Assembly (NCBI RefSeq): GCF_014930455.1
Contig: NZ_JAAIYO010000001.1
Location: 1-64,000, forward strand
Direction: 5' to 3'
Origin: Corallococcus soli
GTDB lineage: Bacteria > Myxococcota > Myxococcia > Myxococcales > Myxococcaceae
DNA length: 64,000 nt
Shown: positions 34,423-42,901 of the stretch, piece by piece
Layout: the number at the start of each line of letters is the position of its first letter
How positions within the stretch are numbered: the stretch's first letter is position 1
Program-made: the position numbers and the translations under genes
Notes under the pieces: generated by a model
The model's database searches: none
What the model was told of the DNA's origin: nothing
The model's input: the letters and a program-made list of their open reading frames with translations, nothing else

Positions 34423-36015
34423 ATGCGCGTTGAGGCCTTGTTATTGTGCATGGCGATGGCCGTCACCGGCTGCGCGGGGCTGACTCCTGCGTCCAACCAG
34501 GGGCGGAGCCTGAGCTACACACCTCGCGAGGCCAGCAGCCCTGCTTCAGCGCCACCGAGTGATGCCTCCCTCCAGGTGTCCGCCACCCCGCCACGGTTTG
34601 TCACGGACCCCGTGGCGTCGGCACGGATGCATCGTCGTGGAGGGATGAAGGTCGCGAGTCCCGTTCGCCCGACCGGGGTTCCTCACGGCGGCACCAGCTC
34701 CGGCATTCAGGCGGATGCCTGGGAGAAGTTGCTGACGGACGCGGGGCTGGAGGAACGGGATGCGCGGCCCCTGCCAGGAGGTGCCCTCACGCCCACGCAG
34801 GCGACGCGGCTCCTGTCGGTGTTGCTGGGCAAGTCGGTGACGCTTGGCACCTTCCCCGCGCGCATGGCCGTGGGCCACCTGCTGCGCGAGGTGCTGGCGG
34901 ACGGGGAGGTGTCCCGGGACACGCTGCTGCGGCGGGTGGACCGCTTCCGCCGGGTGGCGGTGCTGCGGCCGGATGGGCACCTGGCCTGGGTGTGGACCGG
35001 ACGCACGCAGCAGAAGGCCGGCGCCCTGAAATGGAAGGACGGCACGTTCCGGGCGGGCCCATTCGAGCTGGGCCGCTTCTACGTGAGCAACGGCTTCGTC
35101 ATCGAGCTGGCGGATGCGCAATTGGCGCCCGTGCACGGCCCGGTGTTCGTCGAGGTGTACGACGACGCGGACTTCATCAGCCGGACGCTGGACGGAGCCG
35201 AGGCGGCGTTCGTGAAGCTGGCGCTCGCGCTGGGCCAGTTCCTCACCTCTCCTCGGGACAGCATCGCCGCGTTGAAGGACCTGCCCGCGGGAGTGGTCGC
35301 GCTCATCGCGTCATCGCCCGAATACTTCGAGCGCTTCCGGTACATGACGCGCGGCGAGCAGGTGCAGGCCGTGGCGGAGCTGACGACGAGCCTCCTCGTG
35401 ACGAAGGGCACCGCGACCGCCGCGACGCGCACGGTGACAGGCGCGCTGGCGGGTGCGGAGGCCACGGTGCCGGTGCTGTCGCTGTCCGCGCAAGGAGCAC
35501 TCACGCTTGAACGCGTCGCTGTTCCCGTCGGACGGGCTGCATCGGCGCTGAGCGGCGGGCCCGGGGCGGCCATCCTGCTTCAGCGGGCCAACACGGCCAC
35601 TCCTCCGGCCGGGCCTGGCAAATGGGGGCCTGCCGAGGAGTCGATGTCCGCGCGTGCCCGGCGCTACCAGGAGCAGATCTCGGAGCACCCGGCGGATGAG
35701 GCCTACTGGGTGGGAGGCGTGGGCAAGAACAGTGGCGGCGTGAAGTTCGACGGGTTCAGGGACGGCGTTCTACTGGAGGCGAAGGGGCCCGGGTATGCCA
35801 GATTCTTCGAGGAACTGGACCCGAAAGGGTGGTTTAGCCATTCAGGGGCCAGAGCTCTTGTTGAGCAAGCAAGGCGGCAGAGCGAGAAGGTCAGAAACCT
35901 GGGCGTTCCCATCCAATGGCATGTCGCGGAGCAGCAGGCGGCGGATGCCATCCGGACGCTGTTGATGCGCAATCGAATCAATGGAGTTCAAGTCGTCTAC
36001 ACACCGGCGCTTTGA
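34423..36015 (+). CDS. Lipoprotein toxin with C-terminal Tox-REase-5 domain (SitA-like), copy B
   Basis: The product is 530 residues from the ATG at 34423. The signal peptide and lipobox (V-T-G-C) resemble copy A. Residues about 20-76 differ, and then the body is nearly identical to copy A. The tip (from about 408) keeps the nuclease core, D443 in F-D-G-F and E452-A-K454, but its last about 70 residues diverge strongly (S-E-K-V-R-N-L-G-V-P-I-Q-W-H-V against the copy A tail). That divergence should change immunity specificity. It is followed 10 bp later by its own immunity gene. Confidence 0.8.
   Translation: MRVEALLLCMAMAVTGCAGLTPASNQGRSLSYTPREASSPASAPPSDASLQVSATPPRFVTDPVASARMHRRGGMKVASPVRPTGVPHGGTSSGIQADAWEKLLTDAGLEERDARPLPGGALTPTQATRLLSVLLGKSVTLGTFPARMAVGHLLREVLADGEVSRDTLLRRVDRFRRVAVLRPDGHLAWVWTGRTQQKAGALKWKDGTFRAGPFELGRFYVSNGFVIELADAQLAPVHGPVFVEVYDDADFISRTLDGAEAAFVKLALALGQFLTSPRDSIAALKDLPAGVVALIASSPEYFERFRYMTRGEQVQAVAELTTSLLVTKGTATAATRTVTGALAGAEATVPVLSLSAQGALTLERVAVPVGRAASALSGGPGAAILLQRANTATPPAGPGKWGPAEESMSARARRYQEQISEHPADEAYWVGGVGKNSGGVKFDGFRDGVLLEAKGPGYARFFEELDPKGWFSHSGARALVEQARRQSEKVRNLGVPIQWHVAEQQAADAIRTLLMRNRINGVQVVYTPAL
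34651..35615 (+). repeat. Near-identical direct repeat, toxin body copy B
   Basis: Second copy of the 965-bp block at 32145-33109, offset by 2506 bp. The sharp edges suggest recent duplication or gene conversion restricted to the delivery part of the toxins. Confidence 0.9.
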
Positions 36016-36025
36016 GGGAAACATC

Positions 36026-36784
36026 GTGACCGCGAAGCCAGAGCCCAGGACCTACCCTGAGACCTACTACGCTGGTGCCTACTGGGGACCCCGCAGGGAA
36101 ACAGCCGAGGAATGCGCCATGCGCACGGCGAACTTCCTGGATCTCCTGGCGTCATGCGATCCGTCCCTGGCCCATTGGTACAAACCAGTCCGGTCACTCA
36201 AGGACGTACGCAAACATCCCTTGATGCCGCCCGAAGTACCCACCCTTGCTGAGTTGTTCCGGCGAGGCGTCAACCGGGAGCGAGGAGGACCGGTCATCGA
36301 GCAACTTGGCTATAGCCTCTGGTTCGGCAATGGGGGCACGGGTGGGGACAGCGTGGACTTGCGCATCACCTGCGGGGATTACAGCGGCGCCAACCCGAAC
36401 TCCTGCGTGATGCCTCTGCCTCGAAAAGGACCCGACGTGGCGCGGCTCCTCACGGTCCCTGTATTGACTGCTGTATTGCGCAGCATGATCCATTCATGGG
36501 AGCCGGATTGGGCATTTGCGACGTCGGACGCCTACGAGGGCACCTATCCCGAGTCCGATACTTCGTCCTTCTCCTTGGGTTGGATCACCTATCTCTCTCG
36601 TGAACAAGGCGCCGTGCCGCCGCTTCCAGCCCCTGTGCGCATCGAGCCCGTGGAGGACAGGGGGACGCTGATCATCCTGACCCCCGAGCGCTTCACGGTG
36701 GCAGCTCCCCAGCACCTCGCGCTGGCGCGCGACGTGCGCGGACTGCTGGCCAGTGCTGGGCTCCTGCGGCCCGCCGCGCCCTGA
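36026..36784 (+). CDS. Imm52-type immunity protein, copy B
   Basis: The product is 252 residues from a GTG at 36026 with GAGGGA upstream; an ATG at 35981 would overlap the toxin gene. The head Y-Y-A-G-A-Y-W-G-P-R-R-E-T-A-E-E-C-A and the C-terminal P-P-L-P-A-P-V-R-I-E-P-V-E block match copy A, while the middle is quite different. It is expected to neutralise toxin B specifically. As with copy A, composition is lower in GC than the surroundings. Confidence 0.8.
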   Translation: MTAKPEPRTYPETYYAGAYWGPRRETAEECAMRTANFLDLLASCDPSLAHWYKPVRSLKDVRKHPLMPPEVPTLAELFRRGVNRERGGPVIEQLGYSLWFGNGGTGGDSVDLRITCGDYSGANPNSCVMPLPRKGPDVARLLTVPVLTAVLRSMIHSWEPDWAFATSDAYEGTYPESDTSSFSLGWITYLSREQGAVPPLPAPVRIEPVEDRGTLIILTPERFTVAAPQHLALARDVRGLLASAGLLRPAAP

Positions 36785-36788
36785 CGGC

Positions 36789-36809
36789 CGGCGGGACCGC
36801 GCTCCGCCG
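36789..36809. terminator. Stem-loop between convergent immunity and reductase genes
   Basis: CGGCGG and CCGCCG pair across a 9-base loop within the 28-bp gap between convergent stop codons, followed by TGTCT on the plus strand. It is a candidate bidirectional terminator. Confidence 0.5.
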
Positions 36810-36812
36810 TGT

Positions 36813-38243
36813 CTACCCGCGCGGTGGACCCGGAGGCTCGGGGGACTTGGTGTGTCCCAGCTCCAGCACCGTGGCGCTCTCGGACGGATCCGGCCGCTTG
36901 TCTCGCATGGTGACGAACTCCTCCGCCGCCGTGGGGTGGATGCCCACCGTGCCGTCGAGCTGCTTCTTCGTCACCCCGCACTTCAGCGCCACCGCGAGCC
37001 CCTGGATGATTTCGGGCGCGTCCGCGCCCACCATGTGGAATCCCAGCACGCGGTCGGTGCCGCGCTCCACCACCACCTTCATCATGGTGCGCTCGTCGCG
37101 GCCCGTCAGCGTGTGCTTCATGGGCCGGAAGCTGGAGACGTAGACGTCCACCTGGCCGTGCCGCTCCATGGCCTCCCGCTCCGTGAGCCCCACCGTGCCC
37201 ACCGGCGGCTGGCTGAACACCGCGGAGGGGACGTTCGCGTGGTCCATCGTCACCGGGTTGTTCCGGTACAGCGTCTCCACCATCGCCCGCCCCTCCGCGA
37301 TGGCCACCGGCGTGAGGTTGAGCCGGTCGGTGACGTCCCCCACCGCGTAGATGCTCTCCACCGAGGAGCGGGACTGCGCGTCCACCACCACCGCCCCTCG
37401 CGCGTCCAGCTTCACTCCCGCCTCCTCCAGCCCCAGCCCCTCCGTGTTGGCCACGCGCCCGGTGGAGTACAGCACCGCGTCCACCTCCAGCGTGTCCCCC
37501 ATGCGCGTCATCAGGCTGAGCGTGCCGTCCGCGCGCTTCTCGATGTCCTCAACGAAGGTCTCCGGCCGGATGTCCACGGCCTTCTTGCGCATCTCCTGCG
37601 TCAGCGCCGCCCGCACGTCGTTGTCGAAGCCGCGCAGCACCGTGTCGCCCCGGATGAGCATGGTCACCTTCACGCCCAGCGCCGCGAAGATGCCCGCGAA
37701 CTCCACGCCGATGTAGCCGCCCCCCACCACCGCCACCCTCCGGGGCAGCTCCGGCAGCTCCAGCGCCTGCTCGGACGTGAGCGCGTGCTCGATGCCCGGC
37801 ACCCGCGGCAGGAAGGGCCGCCCGCCCGTCGCCACCAGGATGCGCTCCGCCGTGTAGCGCCTGCCCGCGACCTCCACCGTGTGCGCGTCCACCACCCGGC
37901 CCCGGCCCTCCACCAGCGTCACCCCCGCGTCGCGCAGCAGCCGCCCGTAGATGCCCGTCAGCCGGTCCAGTTCCTTCGCCTTCATCGCCTGGAGCCGCTT
38001 CCAGTCCAGCGCGGGCTCCTTCACCGCCCAGCCGTAGCCGGCCGCGTCCTCGAAGTCGTAGCGGTGGTGCGCCGCGTACACGAGCAGCTTCTTGGGCACG
38101 CACCCGCGCAGCACGCAGGTGCCGCCCACGCGCCCCTCCTCGCAGATGGCCACCCGCGCCCCGGACGCCCCCGCGCGCCTGCTGGCCGCCACGCCACCTG
38201 AACCCGCGCCCACCGTGAACAAATCGAAGTCGTAGCCCGCCAT
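36813..38243 (-). CDS. gor: Glutathione-disulfide reductase-like flavoenzyme
   Basis: The product is 476 residues from the ATG at 38243 (GGGAGG upstream). It is a class-I pyridine nucleotide-disulfide oxidoreductase: FAD motif G-A-G-S-G-G at residues 12-17, redox disulfide C43/C48 in G-G-T-C-V-L-R-G-C-V-P-K-K, NAD(P)H motif G-G-G-Y-I-G-V-E-F-A, FAD motif Y-A-V-G-D-V-T, and the C-terminal base H-P-T-A-A-E-E. It reduces oxidised glutathione or a related thiol with NADPH. It is a stand-alone gene that converges on the immunity gene and diverges from the kinase gene. Confidence 0.88.
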   Translation of the reverse strand: MAGYDFDLFTVGAGSGGVAASRRAGASGARVAICEEGRVGGTCVLRGCVPKKLLVYAAHHRYDFEDAAGYGWAVKEPALDWKRLQAMKAKELDRLTGIYGRLLRDAGVTLVEGRGRVVDAHTVEVAGRRYTAERILVATGGRPFLPRVPGIEHALTSEQALELPELPRRVAVVGGGYIGVEFAGIFAALGVKVTMLIRGDTVLRGFDNDVRAALTQEMRKKAVDIRPETFVEDIEKRADGTLSLMTRMGDTLEVDAVLYSTGRVANTEGLGLEEAGVKLDARGAVVVDAQSRSSVESIYAVGDVTDRLNLTPVAIAEGRAMVETLYRNNPVTMDHANVPSAVFSQPPVGTVGLTEREAMERHGQVDVYVSSFRPMKHTLTGRDERTMMKVVVERGTDRVLGFHMVGADAPEIIQGLAVALKCGVTKKQLDGTVGIHPTAAEEFVTMRDKRPDPSESATVLELGHTKSPEPPGPPRG

Positions 38244-38432
38244 CGCCAGCCTCCCGCGTGTTTCAAGAAATGATGCCCTGCCACCCCGGAGGGAAGGAGC
38301 CAGCCGGGCCCTGCCCGCCGGGCTGCCCACCAGGGTCCAAAGCGCCTCCTGCCTCGTTTACCCCGCGTTGCATTCAATCCCCTCTCGCACGGGAAGGGGG
38401 GATATCCTCGCTCACAGGGCGGCCCCCCTCGT

Positions 38433-41400
38433 ATGTCACACCCCTCCAGCCTGACATCCCTCCGCACGGACGTGCCGGACCCCGACGCGTCCCTGTCCGT
38501 GGATCCGGAGGTGGTGGGGCGCCGCTACCGCATCCTGGACCTGCTGGGCCGGGGTGGCGCGGGCACGGTGTGGCGCGCCCAGGACGGGCTGTCCGGGCTG
38601 GTGGCCCTCAAGCGGCTGCACAAGACGATGGCGGACCTGGCGCGCCGGCCCGGACGGGGGACGCCCTCCGTCTTCGCCACCCAGGACATGGCGCTGTCGC
38701 TGGCCCACGAGTTCCAGACGCTGGTGTCCCTGCGCCACCCGCACGTCATCCGCGTGCTGGACTACGGCTTCGACGGCGAGGGCCGGCCCTACCTGGCCAT
38801 GGACCTGCTGGAGGACGCGCGCACGCTGGTGGAGGCCGGCACGGACGCGCCGCTGTCCACGCAGGTGGGCCTGCTGGTGCAGACGCTCCAGGCGCTCGCG
38901 TACCTGCACCGGCGCGGCATCATCCACCGCGACCTGAAGCCCGGGAACGTGCTGGTGGTGCGCGGGCAGGTGAAGGTGCTGGACTTCGGCCTGGCGGTGG
39001 GCCGCGACCAGGGCCGCCGCGCGCACCCGGCCGGCACCCCGGGCTACCTGGCCCCGGAGCTCTTCGCGGACCAGCCCCCGTCCGAACAGACCGACCTCTT
39101 CGGCTTCGGCGCCATGGCGTGCCAGATGTTCTTCGGACGGCTGCCCCACGGGGGGCAGGTGTTCGCGACGCCGGGCTTCCCCCCCCCGCTCCGGGACGTG
39201 CTGGAGCGGCTGGTGGCCCCGGACGCCCACCGCCGCCCGCGCGACGCGGAGGCCGTCATCGCCGCGCTGTGCGCCGCCACCGGCCAGCCCGTGCCCGCCG
39301 AGTCCGCCGCCACGCGCGAGAGCTTCCTCCAGTCCGCGCGCTTCGTGGGCCGGGTGGGGGAGCGCGAGCACCTGACGGACGTGCTCGACCACGCGCTCGC
39401 GGGACGGGGCAGCGCGTGGCTCATTGGCGGGGAGAGCGGCGTGGGCAAGTCGCGCCTGCTGGACGAGGTGCGCTCGCTGGCGCTGGTGCGCGGCGCGGTC
39501 GTGCTGCGCGGCCAGGCGGTGGACACCGGCGGCGTGCCGTACCAGGAGTGGCGCGCGGTGCTGCGCTGGCTGCCCATGCTCACGGAGCTGTCCGACCGCG
39601 AGGCGCGCGTCCTCAAGCCGCTGGTGCCGGACCTGGACGCGCTGCTGGGCCACGCGGTGCCGGCCGCGCCGGAGCTGGACGCGGAGATGGCGCAGCTGCG
39701 CCTGCACCAGACCGTGGAGGACCTCTTCGGCCGGCTGCCCCAGCCCACCGTCGTCATCCTGGAGGACCTGCACCAGGCGCACAGCGAATCCCTCCAGCTG
39801 TTCGCCCAGCTGGCGGCGCGCGCGCCCGGGTGGCCCCTGCTGCTGCTCGCCAGCTTCCGCGACGACGAGTCCCCCCGGCTCCCCACGCTGCTGCCCGGCA
39901 CCCGGACCTTGCGGCTGCCGCGGCTGGACACGGAGGAGATCGCCCTTTTGGGCGAGTCCATGCTGGGCGCCGCGGGCCGCCGCCCCGACGTGCTGGAGCT
40001 CCTGCGGCGCGAATCCGAGGGCAACCCGTTCTTCCTCGTGGAGGTGGTGCGCGCGCTGGCGGAGGAGGCCGGCGGCCTGGACCGGCTGGGCGGCCGCTCG
40101 CTGCCGGAGCGCGTGTGGGCCGGCGGCCTGCGAGCCCTGGTGCAGCGCCGGCTGGAGAAGGTGCCCAGGGCGGCCAGGGAGCTGCTGGACGTGGCGGCGC
40201 TGCTCGGCCGGGAGCTGGACCTGACGGTGCTCCAGTGCGCGGCCCCGGGCGTGGACGTGGAGGCGTGGCTCACCGACTGCGCGGCGGCGGCGGTGCTGGA
40301 CGTGGCAGACGGGCGCTGGCGCTTCGCGCACGACAAGCTGCGGGAGCGGCTGCTGGAGGACCTGCCCTCCGCGTCCAGGCCCGCGCTCCACCGGCGCGCG
40401 GCGCAGGCGCTGGAGGCGGCCCACCCCACGGGCCACGCCGCGGCGCTGTCGTACCACTGGGGCCAGGCCCAGGACGCGGCGCGCGAGGCCCTCCACGCGC
40501 GGCGCGCGGGCGAGGAGGCCCTGGCGGTGGGCGCGTGCCGCGAGGCGCTGCCCCTGCTGTCCCGGGCGTTGACGGGGGCCCCCGACGCGACGTCGCTGGC
40601 GCAGGGGCAGGTGGAGGCGCTGCTGGCGGAGGCGCACTTCCAGTTGGGCGACCTGGAGGCGTTCCGCGTGCACGCGCAAGCGGCGCTCACGCACTTCGGC
40701 TGGCCCCTGCCCACGACGCGCGTCGGGTGGATGCTGGGCACGCTGGTGCAGGCGGTGGAGCGGCTGGCGCAGGGCGCGCGGCCGGACGCGTACGTGGATG
40801 ACTCGGTGCGACGCCGCGAGGCGCGGCGGGTGGCGGGCCGGCTGCTCATGCGGCTCACCGACGCGTTCATCTACGCGCAGGAGGCGCTGCCGGTGCTCTG
40901 GAGCGGCCTGCGCATGCTCAACCTGTGCGAGCCCGCGGGGCCCTCGCCGGAGCTGGCGCGCGGCTACACGGTGATGGCGGTGGTGGCGGGCACGGTGCCG
41001 GTGCACCGCGTGGCGGACGCGTGGGTGAAGCGGGCGCAGGACGTGGCCGACAGCGTGGGCCGCCCGTCGGACGTGGCCTACGTGCTCAACCGCAACGCGG
41101 TGTGCGCGGTGTACCAGGCGCGCTGGCAGGACGTGGAGGCGTGGCTGGGGCGCGCGACGTCCATCGTGGATTCGGTGGGGGACCTGCGGCTGGCGGAGGA
41201 GTGCCGCGCGCTGCTCACCGTGGCGTTCTGCTACCAGGGCCAGTTCGCGCGCGGGCTGCCGCTGATGGACTGGCTGGAGGCGTCCGCGGTGCGCCGGGGC
41301 GCGGTGCAGACGCAGCACTGGGCCATGCACTACCGCGCGCACATCCTCCTGCGGCTGGGCGAGCACGCGCGGGCCCGCGTCGCGCTGGAGCCGGCGCTGG

Positions 41401-42020
41401 CGTGGACGGAGGCGCACGGCGGGGCCACCGACCGCATCATCGTGGACGGCACGCTGGCGCTCTTGTGCCTGCGCGAGGGCGACGCGGCGGGCGCGCGCGC
41501 GGCGGCGGAGAAGGCGCTGGTGCGGCTGTCGGCGGGCAAGCCGGTGGCGCACTTCGTCTACTTCGGCGCCATCGCGGTGGCGGAGGTGCTGCTGGGCCTG
41601 TGGGCGCGCGAGACGCCGGGGCCGGGGTTGCAGGCGCTCACGCACAGCGCCCGCGCGGCGCTGAAGGCGGTGGAGGGCTTCGCCCGGGTGTTCCCCTTTG
41701 GCGAGCCCGCCGCGTGGCTGTGGCGCGGCTCCGAGGCGTGGCTGGCGGGCCGGCACCGCAAGGCCTTGCGCGCGTGGAGGCGGTGCATCGCGGAGGCCAC
41801 GCGGCGCCAGATGCCCTACGAGGCGGCGCGCGCGCGGCTGGAGTGGGCGCGGCACCTGCCCGGGGACGCCCCGGAGCGCGCGGAGCTGCTGCGGCTGGCG
41901 GTGGAGGACTTCACCCGGCTGGAGGCGCGCGACGACCTGGCGCGTGCGCTGGCCGAACAGGCGCGGCCCGGGGGAGCGGACGGTATGGTGCGAGGCATGG
42001 TCAAGGTGGCGACGCGATGA
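38433..42020 (+). CDS. Ser/Thr protein kinase fused to AAA ATPase and TPR-like region
   Basis: The product is 1195 residues. The kinase domain spans about 31-290: glycine loop G-R-G-G-A-G-T-V, ATP lysine K60 in V-A-L-K, catalytic H165-R-D167-L-K-P-G-N, D-F-G and A-P-E. An AAA/STAND ATPase follows (about 305-600), with Walker A G-E-S-G-V-G-K339-S and Walker B V-V-I-L-E-D-L-H. The remaining about 550 residues are TPR-like helices. Signal sensing by repeats, ATP-driven switching and phosphorylation would thus be on one chain, as in other large myxobacterial kinases. It is coupled by ATGA overlap to a methyltransferase gene. Confidence 0.88.
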   Translation: MSHPSSLTSLRTDVPDPDASLSVDPEVVGRRYRILDLLGRGGAGTVWRAQDGLSGLVALKRLHKTMADLARRPGRGTPSVFATQDMALSLAHEFQTLVSLRHPHVIRVLDYGFDGEGRPYLAMDLLEDARTLVEAGTDAPLSTQVGLLVQTLQALAYLHRRGIIHRDLKPGNVLVVRGQVKVLDFGLAVGRDQGRRAHPAGTPGYLAPELFADQPPSEQTDLFGFGAMACQMFFGRLPHGGQVFATPGFPPPLRDVLERLVAPDAHRRPRDAEAVIAALCAATGQPVPAESAATRESFLQSARFVGRVGEREHLTDVLDHALAGRGSAWLIGGESGVGKSRLLDEVRSLALVRGAVVLRGQAVDTGGVPYQEWRAVLRWLPMLTELSDREARVLKPLVPDLDALLGHAVPAAPELDAEMAQLRLHQTVEDLFGRLPQPTVVILEDLHQAHSESLQLFAQLAARAPGWPLLLLASFRDDESPRLPTLLPGTRTLRLPRLDTEEIALLGESMLGAAGRRPDVLELLRRESEGNPFFLVEVVRALAEEAGGLDRLGGRSLPERVWAGGLRALVQRRLEKVPRAARELLDVAALLGRELDLTVLQCAAPGVDVEAWLTDCAAAAVLDVADGRWRFAHDKLRERLLEDLPSASRPALHRRAAQALEAAHPTGHAAALSYHWGQAQDAAREALHARRAGEEALAVGACREALPLLSRALTGAPDATSLAQGQVEALLAEAHFQLGDLEAFRVHAQAALTHFGWPLPTTRVGWMLGTLVQAVERLAQGARPDAYVDDSVRRREARRVAGRLLMRLTDAFIYAQEALPVLWSGLRMLNLCEPAGPSPELARGYTVMAVVAGTVPVHRVADAWVKRAQDVADSVGRPSDVAYVLNRNAVCAVYQARWQDVEAWLGRATSIVDSVGDLRLAEECRALLTVAFCYQGQFARGLPLMDWLEASAVRRGAVQTQHWAMHYRAHILLRLGEHARARVALEPALAWTEAHGGATDRIIVDGTLALLCLREGDAAGARAAAEKALVRLSAGKPVAHFVYFGAIAVAEVLLGLWARETPGPGLQALTHSARAALKAVEGFARVFPFGEPAAWLWRGSEAWLAGRHRKALRAWRRCIAEATRRQMPYEAARARLEWARHLPGDAPERAELLRLAVEDFTRLEARDDLARALAEQARPGGADGMVRGMVKVATR

Positions 42021-42901
42021 TGCGAGTGGAGGACGTGGCGCTCCTGGCCTGTCCGGACTGCCGGGGCCGGCTGGTGTGGCACGGGCAGAACGAGGACGCC
42101 CGGCTCACCGAGGGCCGGCTGCGCTGCGGCGGCTGCGGCGAGACGTGGGAGGTGGAGGAGGGGCGGGCCCGGCTGTACCGCGAGGATCGCGTGCGCGGCA
42201 CGGACCGGCTGATGCGCCACATCTACGACGGGCTGCCCTCGCTGCATGATCCGCTGACGGCGGTGCTGACGCCGCTCTTCCAGTCCGTCTCCGAGTCGCG
42301 GATGCGCGACGCGTACATGCGCCGGCTGGAGCTGGGCGCGCTCAAGCCGCGCGAGGACGGGCAGCCGGTGCGGGTGCTGGAGGTGGGCGTGGGCGCGGGC
42401 GCGAACCTGCCGCGCATCCGGGGCGCGCTGCCGCCGGGCCTGGCGGTGGAGGTGTGGGGCCTGGACCTGAGCACCGGCATGCTGGCGCAGTGTGAGAAGC
42501 GCGTGGGCAGCAGGCGCCGGGGCCAGGGGCTGGAGGACACCCGGCTGCTGCTGGCGGACGCGCACGCGCTGCCCTTCCGCGACGCGACGTTCGACCGCGT
42601 CTTCCACGTCGGTGGCATTGGCGGCTACCGCCAGCCTGCGGTGGCGCTGCTGGAGATGTCGCGCGTGGCCCGCCCCGGTACGCCGCTGGTGGTGGTGGAC
42701 GAGCAGCTGGACGCGAACTTCCGGCCGTCGCTGTTCCAGCGCGCCGCCTTCCGCGCCCTCACGTTCTACACGCGCGAGGCGAGGAGCCCTCGCGCGCTGC
42801 TGCCGCTCAACGCCGAAGGCGTCATCGAGGAACAGGTGTCACCCTTCTACTACTGCCTCACGTTCCGCGTTCCGGCGCTGGAGCCGGCCGTCACGGGTTG
42901 A
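42017..42901 (+). CDS. Class I SAM methyltransferase with Trm112-like zinc ribbon
   Basis: The product is 294 residues from the ATG at 42017, which overlaps the kinase stop codon (ATGA); an ATG one codon later is also possible. The N-terminal ribbon has C-P-D-C and C-G-G-C (about 12-41), like Trm112/UbiE-associated domains. A methyltransferase fold follows: motif I V-L-E-V-G-V-G-A-G-A-N-L, motif II D-L-S-T-G-M-L, and D-A-H-A-L-P-F-R-D-A-T-F-D-R-V-F. A small-molecule or lipid-quinone acceptor is likely, but it is unassigned. The 3' end overlaps the convergent SDR gene by 11 bp. Confidence 0.8.
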   Translation: MMRVEDVALLACPDCRGRLVWHGQNEDARLTEGRLRCGGCGETWEVEEGRARLYREDRVRGTDRLMRHIYDGLPSLHDPLTAVLTPLFQSVSESRMRDAYMRRLELGALKPREDGQPVRVLEVGVGAGANLPRIRGALPPGLAVEVWGLDLSTGMLAQCEKRVGSRRRGQGLEDTRLLLADAHALPFRDATFDRVFHVGGIGGYRQPAVALLEMSRVARPGTPLVVVDEQLDANFRPSLFQRAAFRALTFYTREARSPRALLPLNAEGVIEEQVSPFYYCLTFRVPALEPAVTG

